8,505 nt of DNA from Candidatus Epulonipiscium sp. (GTDB lineage Bacteria; Bacillota_A; Clostridia; Lachnospirales; Cellulosilyticaceae): positions 1-8,505 of the forward strand of contig DUUM01000373.1 in the NCBI GenBank assembly GCA_012841565.1. The letters are read 5' to 3'. The notes under the pieces were generated by a model. The model saw only the letters and a program-made list of their open reading frames with translations. It was not told the origin of the DNA and did not search any database. Positions within the stretch are counted from its first letter, which is position 1. Each line of letters starts with the position of its first letter. Both the position numbers and the translations under genes were made by a program. Of this stretch, positions 6,930 to 8,505 are shown one piece after another.

Positions 6930-7961
6930 ATGAAAAAATTGCTTAACACTCTTTATATTACTACTCCTGACCGGTATCTATCGCTAGATGGAGAAAATGT
7001 TGTAATTTTGGATAAAGAAGAGACGATAGCTAGGTTCCCATTGCACAATTTAGATGGCATTATAACTTTTGGATATACAGGAGCTAGCCCAGCACTTATG
7101 GGAGCGTGCGTAAGGAGAAATATTTCACTTTGTTTTTTGACATGGTATGGAAAGTTTCAAGCAAGGGTAGTGGGTGAGACTTATGGAAATGTATTATTAA
7201 GAAAAGAGCAGTATCGTTTGTCAGATGATTTGCAGCAAAGTAACGATATAGCAAAGAATATTATAACTGGTAAGGTATACAATTCCAAATGGATAATTGA
7301 AAGGGCAATTAGGGATTATCCCATGATTGCAGATACAGCAAAACTAAAGGAAAAATCTGTATTTCTATCTAACTCCTTAAGACGATTAAGGTGTGTTAAA
7401 GACCTTGAAGAATTAAGAGGTGTTGAGGGAGAGGCAGCAGCAGTATACTTCTCTGCATTTGACAATCTAATTCTGCAACAGAAGGATGCATTTTTCTTTA
7501 GAACAAGAAATAGAAGGCCTCCAACAGACAAAGTTAATGCAATGTTATCATTTGCATATGCACTTTTGGCAAATATGTGCAGCTCAGCACTTGAAACAGT
7601 AGGACTAGATCCATATGTTGGTTTTTTGCATAGAGATAGGCCTGGTAGGGCATCTCTTGCATTAGACTTGATGGAGGAATTTAGAAGTGTATTTGCAGAT
7701 AGATTTGTACTAACCTTAATAAACAAACGAATGATTAAGGATAATGATTTTATTGTGAAAGAAAATGGCGCTGTTATTCTAAAGGATGAAGCGAGAAAAT
7801 TATTTTTAACATCATGGCAGAATAAAAAACAGGAAACCATAACTCATCCGTTTTTGGAGACGAAAATAGAGTGGGGATTAGTGCCGTATGTTCAAGCACT
7901 GTTACTGGCCAGATATATTCGTTGTGATATAGATGAGTATCCACCATTTATGTGGAAGTAG
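6930..7961 (+). CDS. cas1: Cas1, CRISPR integrase
   Basis: Cas1 is the metal-dependent integrase that inserts new spacers at the leader end of the array, in a complex with Cas2. The 343-residue product has the N-terminal beta domain, beginning with LLNTLYITTPDRYLSLDGENV, and the C-terminal helical catalytic domain. Active-site residues are E166 in RGVEGEAA, H234 in GFLHRDRPGRASLALDLMEEF, and an acidic residue downstream. By spacing against E. coli H208/D218/D221, the acids are D246 and E249. The length is normal for I-C. AGGAGG at 6915-6920 lies 9 bases before the ATG, inside the end of cas4, and the gap to cas4 is 4 bases. Nothing suggests inactivation. Confidence 0.97.
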   Translation: MKKLLNTLYITTPDRYLSLDGENVVILDKEETIARFPLHNLDGIITFGYTGASPALMGACVRRNISLCFLTWYGKFQARVVGETYGNVLLRKEQYRLSDDLQQSNDIAKNIITGKVYNSKWIIERAIRDYPMIADTAKLKEKSVFLSNSLRRLRCVKDLEELRGVEGEAAAVYFSAFDNLILQQKDAFFFRTRNRRPPTDKVNAMLSFAYALLANMCSSALETVGLDPYVGFLHRDRPGRASLALDLMEEFRSVFADRFVLTLINKRMIKDNDFIVKENGAVILKDEARKLFLTSWQNKKQETITHPFLETKIEWGLVPYVQALLLARYIRCDIDEYPPFMWK

Positions 7962-7969
7962 GTGATAAA

Positions 7970-8260
7970 ATGTTAGTAGTAATAACATATGATGTTAGCA
8001 CCCTAACACCAGAAGGAAAAACTAGACTTAGAAAAGTTGCAAAACAATGTGTAAATTATGGGCAAAGGGTTCAAAACTCAGTCTTTGAATGTAGGTTAGA
8101 TCATTCAAAAGCCGTTGAAGTAAGAAATATTCTTTGTAAAATTATTGACCCTAAAACAGATAGTCTTAGATTTTACTATATGGGAAATAACTATAAAGAA
8201 AAAATTGAACATTTTGGGGCTAAATCAATTATAGATCTTGATGGACCCCTATTGTTGTAG
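7970..8260 (+). CDS. cas2: Cas2, adaptation complex subunit
   Basis: Cas2 forms the central dimer that holds the prespacer between two Cas1 dimers. From ATG 7970 the product has 96 residues, with the ferredoxin-like first strand MLVVITYDVS (conserved D8), the RVQNSVFECRL segment and a short C-terminal tail. A GTG at 7952 in the same frame would add six residues but lies inside cas1 without a ribosome site. AGGTG at 7960-7964, overlapping the cas1 stop, is 5 bases before ATG 7970, so that start is chosen. The gap to cas1 is 8 bases. It is the last gene of the operon, and the leader follows directly. Confidence 0.96.
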   Translation: MLVVITYDVSTLTPEGKTRLRKVAKQCVNYGQRVQNSVFECRLDHSKAVEVRNILCKIIDPKTDSLRFYYMGNNYKEKIEHFGAKSIIDLDGPLLL

Positions 8261-8305
8261 GTGCGAATTATAAGTGAACATAAAAAGACTGGAGGACTCG
8301 CACCT
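8259..8305. repeat. Inverted repeat at the cas2-leader boundary, repeat-like
   Basis: AGGTGCGA (8259-8266) and TCGCACCT (8298-8305) are exact reverse complements, 31 bases apart. The left arm begins on the cas2 stop codon. The right arm contains TCGCAC, the same hexamer found at bases 2-7 of the CRISPR repeat, and the left arm is its complement. There is no T run right after it, so it is not a typical terminator. It lies upstream of the predicted leader promoter, so as RNA it would be part of the 3' end of the cas mRNA. A GTGCGA...TCGCAC block after cas2 is, from memory and unchecked, common in type I-C loci. Confidence 0.65.
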
Positions 8306-8331
8306 TAAAAGTGAAGGAATTATATATTTTT

Positions 8332-8360
8332 TTGCATTAAGTTTTCTCATATCGTATAAA
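8332..8360 (+). promoter_or_regulatory. Leader promoter for pre-crRNA
   Basis: TTGCAT (8332-8337) and TATAAA (8355-8360) are 17 bases apart, the optimal spacing for the main sigma factor. Transcription would start near 8366-8368, about 63 bases before the first repeat, and run into the array. No other hexamer pair in the leader fits as well. Confidence 0.65.
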
Positions 8361-8375
8361 TTTGTAATGTTTTAA

Positions 8376-8428
8376 GCAATACCAACAAGTGATCGGAGTA
8401 TTAGGGTAATTAATTTGTTGGTATTTGC
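8376..8428. repeat. Inverted repeat at the leader-array junction
   Basis: AATACCAACAA (8378-8388) is the exact reverse complement of TTGTTGGTATT (8415-8425). With one unpaired T (8426), the match extends to GC at 8376-8377 and 8427-8428. The right arm ends one base before the first CRISPR repeat. The 26-base centre is AT-rich. It may be a protein-binding dyad used in integration or transcription, or a stem in the 5' leader RNA. It lies downstream of the predicted transcription start, so it would be transcribed. Confidence 0.7.
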
Positions 8429-8429
8429 C

Positions 8430-8505
8430 GTCGCACTCCCCGTGAGTGCGTGGATTGAAATAAGCTATACGACAAACAAAAGGCACTCAATGATGTCGCA
8501 CTCCC
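8430..8505 (+). CRISPR. Start of a type I-C CRISPR array (leader end)
   Basis: The first repeat (8430-8461, 32 bases) begins GTCGCACTCCCC and ends GTGGATTGAAAT, the classic I-C form. It contains a 7-bp stem, CGCACTC (8432-8438) with GAGTGCG (8444-8450), around a 5-base loop. Spacer 1 is 8462-8494 (33 bases). A second repeat starts at 8495 and is cut by the window edge after GTCGCACTCCC, giving a 65-base period. Based on the B. halodurans Cas5c cut after repeat base 21, the crRNA 5' handle would be TGGATTGAAAT (8451-8461). The array continues beyond the window, so the number of spacers is unknown. The repeat end is set by family knowledge, because the second copy is incomplete. Confidence 0.96.

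Larger units (their letters stand above)
8261..8429 (+). promoter_or_regulatory. CRISPR leader
   Basis: This is a 169-base non-coding AT-rich stretch between cas2 and the first repeat, with a T-rich block around 8321-8333. It contains the cas2-proximal inverted repeat, a promoter and a second inverted repeat touching the array. By known biology, the leader drives pre-crRNA transcription and marks the end of the array where new spacers enter. Confidence 0.85.

Noticed and set aside
7316..7840. A 174-codon reverse-strand open frame inside cas1
   Set aside because: It lies wholly antisense to the conserved cas1 catalytic region, has no recognisable domain, and is explained by codon bias of cas1.
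369..8260. A novel or hybrid defence system, or an extra accessory gene within the operon
   Set aside because: Every reading frame fits a standard type I-C gene in the standard order with intact motifs. The only additional product is Cas11c, which is known for this subtype.

Overview
The window holds one complete, intact type I-C (Dvulg subtype) CRISPR-Cas locus, all on the + strand, followed by its leader and the first unit of the CRISPR array. The DNA is AT-rich (about one third G+C by eye). Nearly every gene has a strong AGGAGG-type ribosome binding site and codons favour A/T endings. This points to a low-GC Bacillota, most likely a clostridial anaerobe; genus cannot be decided from the window.

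Layout. Positions 1-368 are non-coding and hold a long hairpin (78-125), a 16-nt motif present three times, and a candidate -10 box. Then come cas3 (369-2792), cas5c (2805-3554), cas8c (3529-5412), cas7c (5413-6276), cas4 (6266-6925), cas1 (6930-7961) and cas2 (7970-8260). Neighbouring genes overlap, abut, or lie at most 12 bases apart, so this reads as one operon. A further product, the small Cascade subunit Cas11c (5026-5412), is very probably translated from an internal start inside cas8c. Positions 8261-8429 are the leader, with two inverted repeats and a good promoter. The array starts at 8430: one full 32-nt repeat, a 33-nt spacer, and the first 11 bases of the second repeat at the window edge.

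How the parts work together. Cas1, Cas2 and Cas4 acquire spacers and insert them at the leader-proximal repeat. The leader promoter drives pre-crRNA. Cas5c, which replaces Cas6 in this subtype and keeps its Tyr/Lys/His triad here, cuts the repeat hairpin and leaves an 11-nt 5' handle. Cas5c, Cas8c, Cas7c and Cas11c form the surveillance complex, which recruits the HD nuclease-helicase Cas3 to degrade the target.

The system itself is a known one. The points worth a second look are the clear Shine-Dalgarno site for Cas11c, the inverted repeat after cas2 that carries the repeat's TCGCAC, the inverted repeat touching the first CRISPR repeat, and the three-copy motif upstream of cas3.
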